In this document: piece after piece, positions 4,779 to 11,802 of the stretch
Numbering within the stretch: the first letter of the stretch is position 1
How the letters are laid out: each line of letters opens with the position of its first letter
Notes under the pieces: model-generated
Databases searched by the model: none
Told to the model about the DNA's origin: nothing
What the model saw: the letters and a program-made list of their open reading frames with translations, nothing else
Source: Actinomycetota bacterium
GTDB taxonomy: Bacteria > Actinomycetota > Actinomycetes > S36-B12
NCBI GenBank assembly: GCA_027729865.1
Contig: JAQCBM010000022.1
Coordinates: forward strand, 1 to 13,072
Direction of reading: 5' to 3'
DNA: 13,072 bases
Made by a program: the position numbers and the translations under genes

Positions 4779-7141
4779 CCGCGGCAGATGCCGGGACGTC
4801 CATCCACCTAGAGAACGGACTAACCGACTCTCAGGTGCGCGAACGAATCGAACGCGGCGAAGTCAACGAGGCTCCTACCGCGAACGCCCGCTCGCTGGGT
4901 GACATCATCCGAAAGAACACGCTCACCTGGTTCAACGGCCTCATCGGGTCACTGTGGGTGATCATGTTGATCGTTGCTCCGATTCAAGATTCACTCTTCG
5001 GTTTCGTCATCGTGGCGAACACCCTGATCGGCATCGTGCAGGAGTACCGAGCAGCTCGGACTCTGGAGAAACTCGCGGTGATCGGCGAGGCGAAGCCGGT
5101 AGTGCGGCGCAATGGTCAGGATGTGGAGGTTCGTCCATCCGAAGTGGTCCTTGACGATGTGATCATCCTGCGCACCGGCGATCAACTGGTGGTGGACGGT
5201 GAGGTCCTTGACGCTCAGGGCCTGCAGATCGATGAAAGCTTGCTGACTGGCGAAGCCGATCCGGTGGACAAGCATGTGGGCGAAGGGGCGATGTCCGGAT
5301 CCTTCGTGGTGGCCGGATCCGGTGCGTATCGTGCTACGCGCGTGGGCCGAGAGTCTTTCGCCGCGGGACTGACCGAACAGGCCAAGAAGTTCGAACTGAC
5401 CAACTCCGAACTTCGCGATGCGATCAATCGGTTCATTCGAATCGTCAGCTACTTCCTGGTTCCTGTGGGCGTACTGCTCTTGACCTCTCAGTTAATCCGC
5501 GCGGACCTCCCCGTCAATGAAGCTATCCGCGGAACCATCGCCGGTGTTGTGACCATGGTGCCGGAAGGACTGGTGCTGCTGACCTCGATCGCCATGGCGG
5601 TGTCCGTCATTCGCCTTGCGCAACGTCGGGTATTGGTGCAAGACCTTCCCGCGGTTGAGGTACTGGCCCGGGTGGACACGGTCTGCGCGGATAAGACGGG
5701 CACGTTGACCGAGCCCGGCATGCACCTAGGGAACGTGGTGGTCCTGGGTGGCGCAGCGGAGTCGGATGTTCGCACCGCTCTGGGCGCGATCGCGGCCGCG
5801 GAGACATCACCGAATCCGACGATCCTGGCGATCGAACAGGCCTACCCGAACCCTGGTTGGCAGGTGGTGGACTCGGTCCCGTTCTCGAGCGCACGCAAGT
5901 GGTCATCGGTGGCTTTCGCCGATCATGGAGCGTGGGTTATCGGAGCACCGGAGATGGTTGCGCCGGATGCGCGTGACGTGCACGAGGCTGCAGCACCGTT
6001 CGCAAGCGAGGGTGCGCGTGTGCTCGTGGTCGCTTCCGGATCCGATGCGGCCTTGGACGCCGATACCGGTCCCGGGCCGGTCATACCCGTGGGGTTAGTG
6101 GTGATCGATCAGAAACTGCGATCCGATGCACGCGACACCGTCGAGTACTTCCTCGATCAGGGTGTGCGGATCAAGGTGATCTCCGGTGACAACGCAGAAA
6201 CAGTGGCCGCTATTGCAGCGCAAGCGGGTGTTCCCGGCGCCGATGATCCGGTGGATGCGCGCGAGGCTCCGTCAGACACCGACGATCTCGCCCATGTGAT
6301 GACCAATCATTCGGTATTCGGTCGGGTCAACCCGGCACAGAAGCAACAAATGGTCGATGCGCTTCACCTCGGGGGTTCGACCGTGGCGATGACGGGCGAT
6401 GGTGTCAACGACGTCCTTGCGCTGAAGAACGCGGACCTTGGTATTGCCATGGGATCCGGTTCGGGTGCTACGCGCGCCGTTGCGCAGCTGGTGCTGTTGG
6501 ACAGCAAGTGGTCGGTCCTACCAAGCGTGGTGGCCGAGGGGCGTCGAGTGCTGGGAAATATCGAGCGCGTCTCCGACGTCTTCTTGACCAAGAGCGTGTA
6601 CTCGACAGTCATCTCGGTGATGACGGGAATCTTCGCGGTGGCCTTCCCGTTCCTGCCTCGGCACCTATCGCTGGTGAGTGCGCTAACCATCGGCATCCCT
6701 GGCTTTTTCTTGGCTTTGATGCCGAACAAGGAGCGGTTCCGTCCCGGCTTCTTCAAGCGTGTGCTTGTGTTCGCTGTCCCTGCAGGGTTCATCGCCGCGG
6801 CGTCATCGTGGACCAGTTACGCGATAGCGCTGTGGGTGGGTGAGCCCGTATTGAACGCCCAGCAGGCTGCGACCGTCACGCTCTTCATTGTTGCGACCGG
6901 TGTTTTAGCAATCGCCGCGCGGCCATTGAACCTGGTGCGCTGGGGCATCATCACCGGAATGGTCTTGGCATTCGTCGCGGTGCTGTACATCCCCCCGCTG
7001 TCGGCATTCTTCGCGCTCTCGCTTGGTCCCGAGCGTTACAGCCTGGTGGCGATCGGCGTGGGAATCGTGGGGGCGGCTGCGGTGTGGATCGCAGGGATCA
7101 TCGCCGATCGCTGGCGCAGGGCAGGTGTCGATGTCTCCTGA
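4775..7141 (+). CDS. Cation-transporting P-type ATPase, CtpE-like (probable Ca2+)
   Basis: The 788-residue protein is a complete P-type ion pump. It has the actuator motif LLTGEAD (TGE at 158-160), a membrane-helix motif VPEGL at 262-266, the phosphorylation site DKTGTLTEPG (Asp306) and the hinge TGDGVND (541-546). Two membrane segments lie near the N-terminus, two flank PEGL and about six follow the catalytic domain. There is no N-terminal CxxC heavy-metal domain and no CPC in the membrane, so it is not a Cu/Zn type. PEGL, with GSGSGATRAVAQLVLLD and NIERVSDVFLTK after the hinge, resembles actinobacterial CtpE, reported as a Ca2+ importer in mycobacteria. The start at ATG 4775 overlaps the ppx stop; a frame extension to 4718 lies inside ppx. 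In M. tuberculosis a different membrane protein (Rv0497) follows ppx. The ion specificity is inferred. Confidence 0.9.
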   Translation: MTAADAGTSIHLENGLTDSQVRERIERGEVNEAPTANARSLGDIIRKNTLTWFNGLIGSLWVIMLIVAPIQDSLFGFVIVANTLIGIVQEYRAARTLEKLAVIGEAKPVVRRNGQDVEVRPSEVVLDDVIILRTGDQLVVDGEVLDAQGLQIDESLLTGEADPVDKHVGEGAMSGSFVVAGSGAYRATRVGRESFAAGLTEQAKKFELTNSELRDAINRFIRIVSYFLVPVGVLLLTSQLIRADLPVNEAIRGTIAGVVTMVPEGLVLLTSIAMAVSVIRLAQRRVLVQDLPAVEVLARVDTVCADKTGTLTEPGMHLGNVVVLGGAAESDVRTALGAIAAAETSPNPTILAIEQAYPNPGWQVVDSVPFSSARKWSSVAFADHGAWVIGAPEMVAPDARDVHEAAAPFASEGARVLVVASGSDAALDADTGPGPVIPVGLVVIDQKLRSDARDTVEYFLDQGVRIKVISGDNAETVAAIAAQAGVPGADDPVDAREAPSDTDDLAHVMTNHSVFGRVNPAQKQQMVDALHLGGSTVAMTGDGVNDVLALKNADLGIAMGSGSGATRAVAQLVLLDSKWSVLPSVVAEGRRVLGNIERVSDVFLTKSVYSTVISVMTGIFAVAFPFLPRHLSLVSALTIGIPGFFLALMPNKERFRPGFFKRVLVFAVPAGFIAAASSWTSYAIALWVGEPVLNAQQAATVTLFIVATGVLAIAARPLNLVRWGIITGMVLAFVAVLYIPPLSAFFALSLGPERYSLVAIGVGIVGAAAVWIAGIIADRWRRAGVDVS

Positions 7142-7934
7142 CCTGACGGTTGGTTTGTCGACGTCGTCGGTATTTCCTGAATCGACGGCTGTCGCTTTCG
7201 AACTCGCGAGTTTGTTGGGTTACGACGGAGTCGAAGTAATGGTCGGTACCGATTCGATGAGTCAGGATTCGGCCACGCTGGAAGCCCTGCGAGATCACTA
7301 CCAAATCCCGATCCTGTCGATCCACGCACCATGTCTGCTCATCACCCAACGTGTGTGGGGGACCGAGCCCTGGGGGAAATTAGAGAAGGCGCGCGCCGTG
7401 GCCGAGCAACTAGGTGCATCCACAGTGGTGGTGCACCCGCCGTTTCGCTGGCAGCGCGACTACGCACGATCGTTCGAAGCCGGCATTGCGCGTATGGAAG
7501 AGGTAACAGATGTGCGCTTCGCGGTCGAGAACATGTATCCGTGGCGCGCGGGCCCCTCGTCCTTCGGCGCCTCCTTGGGTGCGTACGCGCCCGATTGGGA
7601 CATCCGCAATCAGGACTACCGGCACGCGACCGTGGACCTCTCACATACCGCGGTGTCTCGAACCGATCCACGCGAGATGGTGGCCGATCTCGGCGAGCGG
7701 GTAGCGCACGTGCACCTTGCGGATGGAACCGACTCGGCGCGCGATGAACACCTAGTTCCCGGGCGAGGTGATCAACCCGTGGCCGAGGTCCTGCAGTCCT
7801 TGCGCGATTTCGGATTCACCGGAACGGTCATCGCGGAAGTGACCACGCGTGGAGCCGCTAATCGAGACGAACGCATCGCCGATCTGCACGAAACCCTGGA
7901 GTTCACGCGTAGTGCTTGGATGAAACCGCAATGA
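7131..7934 (+). CDS. Sugar phosphate isomerase/epimerase-like TIM barrel (AP-endonuclease-2 family)
   Basis: The 267-residue product is a xylose-isomerase-like TIM barrel. Candidate metal ligands fall at the expected strand ends: Glu35 (GVEVM), His65 (SIHAPC), His102 (VVVHPPF), Glu133 (FAVENMY), Asp169 and His172 (VDLSH), His195 (VAHVHLAD) and Glu236 (VIAEVTT). The segment EHLVPGRGDQP at about 206-216 is typical of the family. The substrate is unknown. It corresponds in place and type to M. tuberculosis Rv0498. ATG 7131 lies 11 nt inside the end of the ATPase gene and has AGG upstream in GCAGGTGTCG, so the two are coupled. Its TGA overlaps the next ATG (ATGA, 7931-7934). Family membership is secure; isomerase rather than another reaction is an assumption. 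Confidence 0.85.
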   Translation: MSPDLTVGLSTSSVFPESTAVAFELASLLGYDGVEVMVGTDSMSQDSATLEALRDHYQIPILSIHAPCLLITQRVWGTEPWGKLEKARAVAEQLGASTVVVHPPFRWQRDYARSFEAGIARMEEVTDVRFAVENMYPWRAGPSSFGASLGAYAPDWDIRNQDYRHATVDLSHTAVSRTDPREMVADLGERVAHVHLADGTDSARDEHLVPGRGDQPVAEVLQSLRDFGFTGTVIAEVTTRGAANRDERIADLHETLEFTRSAWMKPQ

Positions 7935-8536
7935 GTGAATCAAGTGACGATCGGCGCGCCGCAATTGAGCGCGCAGCGCGCGCGGTCTTCGAACGGCGTG
8001 GGTATGCCGCGGCAACCGTACGCTCGATCTCATCGGCGGCTGGCGTGGGTCCTTCGGTTCTAGCGTCGTACTACCGAAACAAAGCAGAACTGTTTGCGGC
8101 CGTGATGGATCTGCCCTTCGATCCGTCTTCTGCTATTCCTCGATTGGTCGCACCCGGTTTGGACGGCATGGGGGAGCGACTCGTTCGGCTCGCCCTGCGC
8201 GCTGCGGAGGACGAACAGGTCCGATCCGATGTCGGTTCACTAGCTCCGGGCGTCCCCGAAGCATTCAACGCCACCCCCGGTGCGGTTCGCGCGCTGTGGG
8301 AGTTCGTGTCCGGGGAAGTGATCGATCAAATACTCGCTCGTGCAGGGATCCCTGACGCCAAGATGCGAGGGGCGTTGATTACGTCGTTCCTCGGTGGGGT
8401 CTTGGTTGCGCGGTATGCGGCGCACATCGAACCGCTGGCGTCGGCCTCCGAGGACGATGTAGTTGCGCTCGTTGCGCCGACAATCCAATCACTTCTTGAT
8501 CCCACGAAGCCGCTTCCAGGAAAGACCGTCCGATAG
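7931..8536 (+). CDS. TetR/AcrR family transcriptional regulator
   Basis: The 201-residue product has the TetR DNA-binding head at about residues 10-58: AIERAARAVFERRGY, then the helix-turn-helix TVRSISSAAGVGPSVLASYY, then RNKAELFAAVMD. The rest is helical, as expected for the ligand/dimer domain (TetR_C type); the ligand cannot be read from the sequence. ATG 7931 is in an ATGA overlap with the preceding stop; a TTG five codons upstream is less likely. It sits in the middle of a metabolic operon instead of diverging from a target, so self-control of the operon or control of distant genes are both possible. No palindromic operator was recognised around it. Confidence 0.9.
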   Translation: MSESSDDRRAAIERAARAVFERRGYAAATVRSISSAAGVGPSVLASYYRNKAELFAAVMDLPFDPSSAIPRLVAPGLDGMGERLVRLALRAAEDEQVRSDVGSLAPGVPEAFNATPGAVRALWEFVSGEVIDQILARAGIPDAKMRGALITSFLGGVLVARYAAHIEPLASASEDDVVALVAPTIQSLLDPTKPLPGKTVR

Positions 8537-8539
8537 CCG

Positions 8540-9226
8540 ATGCCCGGCAACGCACTCTTTCAACGCTTGGGCATCGAGCGGCCGAGCGTGATCGAGCGCG
8601 CTGCCGATGCGGCTGACTCGGGACTGTGGTTGGCATTACGCGTAGACGCGAGGGTGGAAACTGAGCAGCTCGAGACATTGTTGAAAATTTGGGATGAAGC
8701 TGGGCTTGCGTCCATAACCGATGTGGTGATTCCACGGACATTCACCCATGGTCAGGCACGTCCAGGTGACGGCTTCGAGTGGTTCACCGAGATGACAAGA
8801 CTTTCTCATGTGTCGGGTCTGCATCCGTTGGTTCCAGCGGCCGCCAAGGGAGCTGAACGGTTATGCCAGGACACATCCACGTCCGTGGTGGGTCTCGACG
8901 AGACAACTCCTGCGGATTTCACAGATCCGTGTTTCGGAGCTCGGGCTGAGCGCGAGAAGTCTTTCGTTCGGTGTGCCAAGGCTTTGTTAGCGGGCGTTGC
9001 CCAGTCGCGCATCGAACGGGTGAGTTTGTGGACGAGTACGCCACGCGTTGTCGCGGCGTGTCGGGGTGCTGCCCGCGCTGCAGGTGTGAATCCAGGGGAC
9101 CGTTACGACGTGAGCGTCCCGGAAACTCAGGGCACACTGGCCGAGAATCTGATTCGCGAGGGCGAGAGTGTTCGCATGTGGTTTGCCATCGATCCGGCGG
9201 CCATTGAGCGTGCTGTGGGAAGGTAG
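8540..9226 (+). CDS. Unknown protein, possibly a degenerate proline dehydrogenase-like barrel
   Basis: The 228-residue product is soluble and of no family that I can name with certainty. Its second half parallels proline dehydrogenase (ProDH) in order: EREKSFVRCAKALLAG like the ProDH helix of the type YLRCVELLL; then VSLWTSTPRVVAACRGAA where ProDH has an ATHDP strand; then RYDVSVPETQGTLAENLI where ProDH has FEFQMLYG; then GESVRMWFAID where ProDH has GHxVRVYVPYG. The ProDH C-terminal substrate motif (YxxRR) and the R/K-GAY motif are missing, so it is probably not an active ProDH. The place just before proC supports a link with proline. M. tuberculosis has an unknown gene (Rv0499) in the same slot. 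It starts 3 nt after the TetR gene and ends 4 nt before proC. The gene is secure, the homology a proposal. Confidence 0.75.
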   Translation: MPGNALFQRLGIERPSVIERAADAADSGLWLALRVDARVETEQLETLLKIWDEAGLASITDVVIPRTFTHGQARPGDGFEWFTEMTRLSHVSGLHPLVPAAAKGAERLCQDTSTSVVGLDETTPADFTDPCFGARAEREKSFVRCAKALLAGVAQSRIERVSLWTSTPRVVAACRGAARAAGVNPGDRYDVSVPETQGTLAENLIREGESVRMWFAIDPAAIERAVGR

Positions 9227-9230
9227 CCCG

Positions 9231-10040
9231 ATGCCGAAGGCGACACACGTAGCGATGATCGGCGGCGGTGCCATGGGCGGTGCCATAGCCGAGGGATTGG
9301 TGTCTTTGGACGCGGTGGACGTCACCATCGTCGAAGCCGACCCTGAGCGAGCCCAATGGTGGCGGGAGCGTGGGGACGTCCGCGTGGCGGATCTAGCCGA
9401 TGCCGTGAGCGATGCAGATGTGGTCTTCCTCGCGGTTAAGCCACACCAGATCCTCGGCACGCTCCACTCGGTTAAGGACCACTTGCCCCATCACGTTGTG
9501 GTTGTCTCCATTGCGGCCGGGATCACTGTGGCTGCCATGGAAAAGGAACTGCCGGCGGGAATGGCGGTGGTTCGCACGATGCCGAATACCCCGGTGCGCG
9601 TCGGCAAAGGCGTGGTGGGTCTGTCTGCTGGCAGCGCTTGCAGCCCCGAGGATGTCGATCTGGTTCGCACGCTCTTGTCTTCGGTTTCGCTGGTCGTCCC
9701 GATCGAGGAGGAGCTCCTCGATTCGCTGACAGCAACGTCGGGCAGTGGACCTGCCTACCTCTTCTACTTGGCCGAAGCCATGAAACTCGGTGCCGTGGAG
9801 TTGGGGTTGTCCGAGGAAACCGCCAACGCTCTCGTCGCCCACACGCTTGCTGGTGCAGCGGAACTTCTCTTGGCCGAACCGGATAGGGCAGAGGAATTGC
9901 GCGCATCGGTGACGTCAAAAGGCGGAACAACAGCCGCGGCCACTGCGGTCTTCGATGAGAGCGATGTGCGTGGCATCGTCGTGAAAGCTATGCAAGCAAA
10001 TCGCGACCGCGCGCGCGAGATGGCCGGGGAAGCAAACTGA
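9231..10040 (+). CDS. proC: Pyrroline-5-carboxylate reductase
   Basis: ProC reduces 1-pyrroline-5-carboxylate to L-proline with NAD(P)H, the last step of proline synthesis, in the cytosol. The 269-residue product is of normal length. It has the Rossmann loop IGGGAMGGAIAEG (10-22), AVKPHQ (68-73), SIAAGIT (93-99), MPNTPVRVGKGV (117-128) and the C-terminal dimer/active-site segments TSGSGPAYLFYLAEAM (169-184) and VTSKGGTTAAA (227-237). The start at ATG 9231 is set by GGGAAGG at about 9217-9223, 7 nt upstream, and by the start of the Rossmann strand; a frame extension to 9168 lies within the preceding gene. It is coupled to the genes on each side by gaps of 4 and 5 nt. Confidence 0.97.
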   Translation: MPKATHVAMIGGGAMGGAIAEGLVSLDAVDVTIVEADPERAQWWRERGDVRVADLADAVSDADVVFLAVKPHQILGTLHSVKDHLPHHVVVVSIAAGITVAAMEKELPAGMAVVRTMPNTPVRVGKGVVGLSAGSACSPEDVDLVRTLLSSVSLVVPIEEELLDSLTATSGSGPAYLFYLAEAMKLGAVELGLSEETANALVAHTLAGAAELLLAEPDRAEELRASVTSKGGTTAAATAVFDESDVRGIVVKAMQANRDRAREMAGEAN

Positions 10041-10045
10041 AGGCT

Positions 10046-11257
10046 ATGAGCGATTCGGTTGCTCCCGGCTGCGCAACGTCGCTGATCTGGGACGACGCAC
10101 TTGCTGAGTATGACTTCGGTCCCGGTCACCCCCTCGCTCCTATTCGAGTTCAGTTGGCGATGCGGTTGATCGCTGAGTTCGGGCTTGATTCAGGTGATGG
10201 CATCGAGGTCATCGGCGATATCGAGCCTGTGGGGGACGAGATCCTCGAACGCGTGCACACCGCCGACTACATCGCTGCGGTGCGAGCCGCCGGCGGTGAA
10301 CCACCTGCTGCTGACCCATCGCGCGGCTTGGGAACTACCGATGATCCGATCTTTGCGAACATGCACCGGGCCGCAGCCCGTGTCTGTGGTGCGACGCTGG
10401 CTGCTGCGCGGTCCGTCTGGGAGGGGCGAACAGCGCATGCCGTGAACCTTGCCGGAGGTTTGCACCACGCCATGGCTGATAGAGCGGCGGGCTTTTGCAT
10501 CTACAACGACATTGCGGTCGCGATCCAGTGGATGCTGGACCAGGGTGCGCAGCGCGTTGCTTACATAGACCTCGATGTCCATCACGGCGATGGCGTCCAA
10601 TCCATCTTCTGGGACGACCCTCGGGTGCTGACCATCTCCATTCACGAAAGTCCGCAGACCCTCTTTCCCGGCACGGGATTCCCCAGCGAGACCGGAGGGC
10701 CGAATGCCCCGGGGAGTGCGGTGAACATTGCCCTGGCCGCCGGAACTGCGGATCAAGGCTGGTTGCGTGCTTTGCACGGTGTCGTGCCGGAGTTGCTCGA
10801 GGCGTTCGATCCGCAGGTGGTCGTGGTGCAAAACGGCGTGGATTCACATATGGAAGACCCCTTGGCCCACTTGGCTTTGACGGTCGATGGACAACGAATG
10901 GGTTTTGCTGCGGTCCACCGCTGGGCGCATCAATTCACCGCCGGACGCCTGGTGGCCGTTGGTGGGGGTGGCTATGAATGGGTGGACGTTGTCCCGCGCG
11001 CCTGGACTCACCTGGTTGCCGAGATCGAAGGACGCCCCATCGATCCACATGCGCCGTTACCTGCAGGCTTCGGGGAATACGTACAAGAGGCGCTCGGAAG
11101 GGTGCCGCCGCTTCGGATGACCGATGGCGCAACGCCGTGGCCACGGGACCTGGTTCAAGGCTGGAACCCGGCCGACCCACTCGACGCGGCGATCCTTGCA
11201 ACCCGGGAAGCGGTCTTTCCGCTCATGGGACTGGATCCAAACCCTGAGGGTTGGTAG
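10046..11257 (+). CDS. acuC: AcuC-type lysine deacetylase (histone deacetylase family)
   Basis: AcuC proteins are zinc-dependent deacetylases of the arginase/HDAC fold; the Bacillus AcuC reverses acetylation of acetyl-CoA synthetase. The 403-residue product has the His dyad in GGLHHAM (140-141), zinc ligands Asp177 and His179 in DLDVHHGDGVQ and Asp266 in QNGVDSHMEDPLAHL, and the transition-state Tyr310 in GGGGYEW. All catalytic residues are intact, and the length and the extended C-terminus are normal for AcuC. It starts 5 nt after proC and is the last gene of the tightly packed unit. In M. tuberculosis proC is followed directly by Rv0500A, so acuC is an extra gene here. The natural substrate could be acetyl-CoA synthetase (not in the window) or a product of its own operon. 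Confidence 0.92.
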   Translation: MSDSVAPGCATSLIWDDALAEYDFGPGHPLAPIRVQLAMRLIAEFGLDSGDGIEVIGDIEPVGDEILERVHTADYIAAVRAAGGEPPAADPSRGLGTTDDPIFANMHRAAARVCGATLAAARSVWEGRTAHAVNLAGGLHHAMADRAAGFCIYNDIAVAIQWMLDQGAQRVAYIDLDVHHGDGVQSIFWDDPRVLTISIHESPQTLFPGTGFPSETGGPNAPGSAVNIALAAGTADQGWLRALHGVVPELLEAFDPQVVVVQNGVDSHMEDPLAHLALTVDGQRMGFAAVHRWAHQFTAGRLVAVGGGGYEWVDVVPRAWTHLVAEIEGRPIDPHAPLPAGFGEYVQEALGRVPPLRMTDGATPWPRDLVQGWNPADPLDAAILATREAVFPLMGLDPNPEGW

Positions 11258-11378
11258 GGCCCAGACCGCAGGAGTGACGGCTTTTTTTGGATTCAACTTT
11301 CCCGTCGACCCCGGGGGCCACTAGTGTTCCCCTCTAGATCGCCGGGGAGCCGGTGCGAGATGAAGGATGGTTTCGACG

Positions 11379-11585
11379 ATGGCCACTACCCCGGACAGCT
11401 CTTTGGGCGATGTGAAGTTCTTGACCGTCGCTGAGGTTGCCGCCGTCATGCGGGTGTCGAAGATGACCGTGTACCGACTGGTGCACAACGGTGATCTACC
11501 GGCCGTTCGTGTGGGCCGATCCTTCCGGGTTCCTGAGCAGGCAGTGCACGACTACCTGCGGGACTCCTACGTCGAGACCGCCTGA
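11379..11585 (+). CDS. Small excisionase-type helix-turn-helix DNA-binding protein (Rv0500A-like)
   Basis: The 68-residue product is almost entirely a winged MerR/excisionase HTH: FLTVAEVAAVMRVSKMTVYR (about 15-34), then LVHNGDLPAVRVGRSFRVPE and a short helix AVHDYLRDSY. Despite the family name it is a chromosomal actinobacterial gene always seen near bS22, the epimerase and the acyltransferase in relatives (Rv0500A); no integrase is nearby. Start: ATG 11379 has AAGG at 11363-11366 and GG at 11369-11370 upstream, whereas ATG 11367 (4 residues longer) has AAGG directly against it, too close to act. The 121-nt gap after acuC holds a 7-T run (11282-11288) without a good stem and a possible -10 TAGTGT (11322-11327), so a separate promoter is likely but not proven. 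Its targets are unknown. Confidence 0.85.
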   Translation: MATTPDSSLGDVKFLTVAEVAAVMRVSKMTVYRLVHNGDLPAVRVGRSFRVPEQAVHDYLRDSYVETA

Positions 11586-11611
11586 CAATTCGTTCGTAAC
11601 TGGGCACGGGG

Positions 11612-11617
11612 TAGGCT
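11612..11617 (+). promoter_or_regulatory. Possible -10 box for bS22 and the downstream genes
   Basis: TAGGCT is the same hexamer as the -10 of the cysteine-rich gene on the minus strand at 3789-3784. Transcription would start near 11624, leaving a leader of about 68 nt that contains the hairpin at 11629-11647. No good -35 is found at the right spacing (TTCGTT at 17 nt is poor; CTGACA at 11582-11587 is 24 nt away). This is a weak call. Confidence 0.3.
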
Positions 11618-11628
11618 TCCGGCCTGAT

Positions 11629-11647
11629 TGCTTCGATAAGCGAAGCA
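11629..11647 (+). promoter_or_regulatory. Hairpin in the leader of bS22
   Basis: TGCTTCG-ATAAG-CGAAGCA is a perfect 7-bp stem with a 5-nt loop. It is enclosed by a second complementary pair, CCGGCC at 11619-11624 and GGCCGG at 11662-11667. There is no T-run after it, so it is not an intrinsic terminator. It lies between the HTH gene and bS22, ahead of the AGAGG ribosome-binding site at 11681-11685. It could be an RNA structure controlling bS22 or a DNA operator; the sequence does not decide between them. Confidence 0.5.
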
Positions 11648-11691
11648 CATTCACCCGGCGCGGCCGGTCGACGAGGGAGTAGAGGCAGTTC

Positions 11692-11790
11692 ATGGGCTCT
11701 GTGGTCAAGAAGCGCCGTAAGCGAATGGCCAAGAAGAAGCACCGCAAACTGCTCCGTCGCACGCGGGTTCAGCGCCGCAATAAGAAGTAG
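11692..11790 (+). CDS. Small 30S ribosomal protein bS22 (AURKAIP1/COX24-like)
   Basis: A 32-residue, extremely basic peptide begins MGSVVKKRRKRMAKKKHRK and ends LLRRTRVQRRNKK; more than half of its residues are Lys or Arg. It matches M. tuberculosis Rv0500B almost residue for residue as I recall it. That family (annotated as AURKAIP1/COX24 domain) corresponds to bS22, found on the small subunit near the decoding centre in the M. smegmatis ribosome structure. AGAGG at 11681-11685 is 6 nt before the ATG. The gene lies 106 nt after the HTH gene and 12 nt before the epimerase-like gene, the conserved order. It is short enough to be missed by gene finders with a length cut-off. The identification is firm; the exact ribosomal name is from memory. 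Confidence 0.9.
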   Translation: MGSVVKKRRKRMAKKKHRKLLRRTRVQRRNKK

Positions 11791-11802
11791 GTCGAAGGCG
11801 CC

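Noticed and set aside
7950..8000. GCGC-rich palindromic stretch at the start of the TetR gene
   Set aside because: It is explained by Arg/Ala codons of the first helices in GC-rich DNA and has no clear dyad of operator length.
11237..11288. Possible terminator after acuC: stem CCAAACCC/GGGTTGG (11237-11254) and a 7-T run (11282-11288)
   Set aside because: The stem lies within the end of acuC, contains a bulge and is 27 nt from the T-run; the sequence just before the T-run gives only a 3-bp stem. It might end some transcripts, but it is not a standard terminator.
11379..11585. Excisionase-type protein as a sign of an integrated element
   Set aside because: There is no integrase, attachment site or phage gene nearby, and the gene sits in a conserved chromosomal order (Rv0500A-Rv0502).
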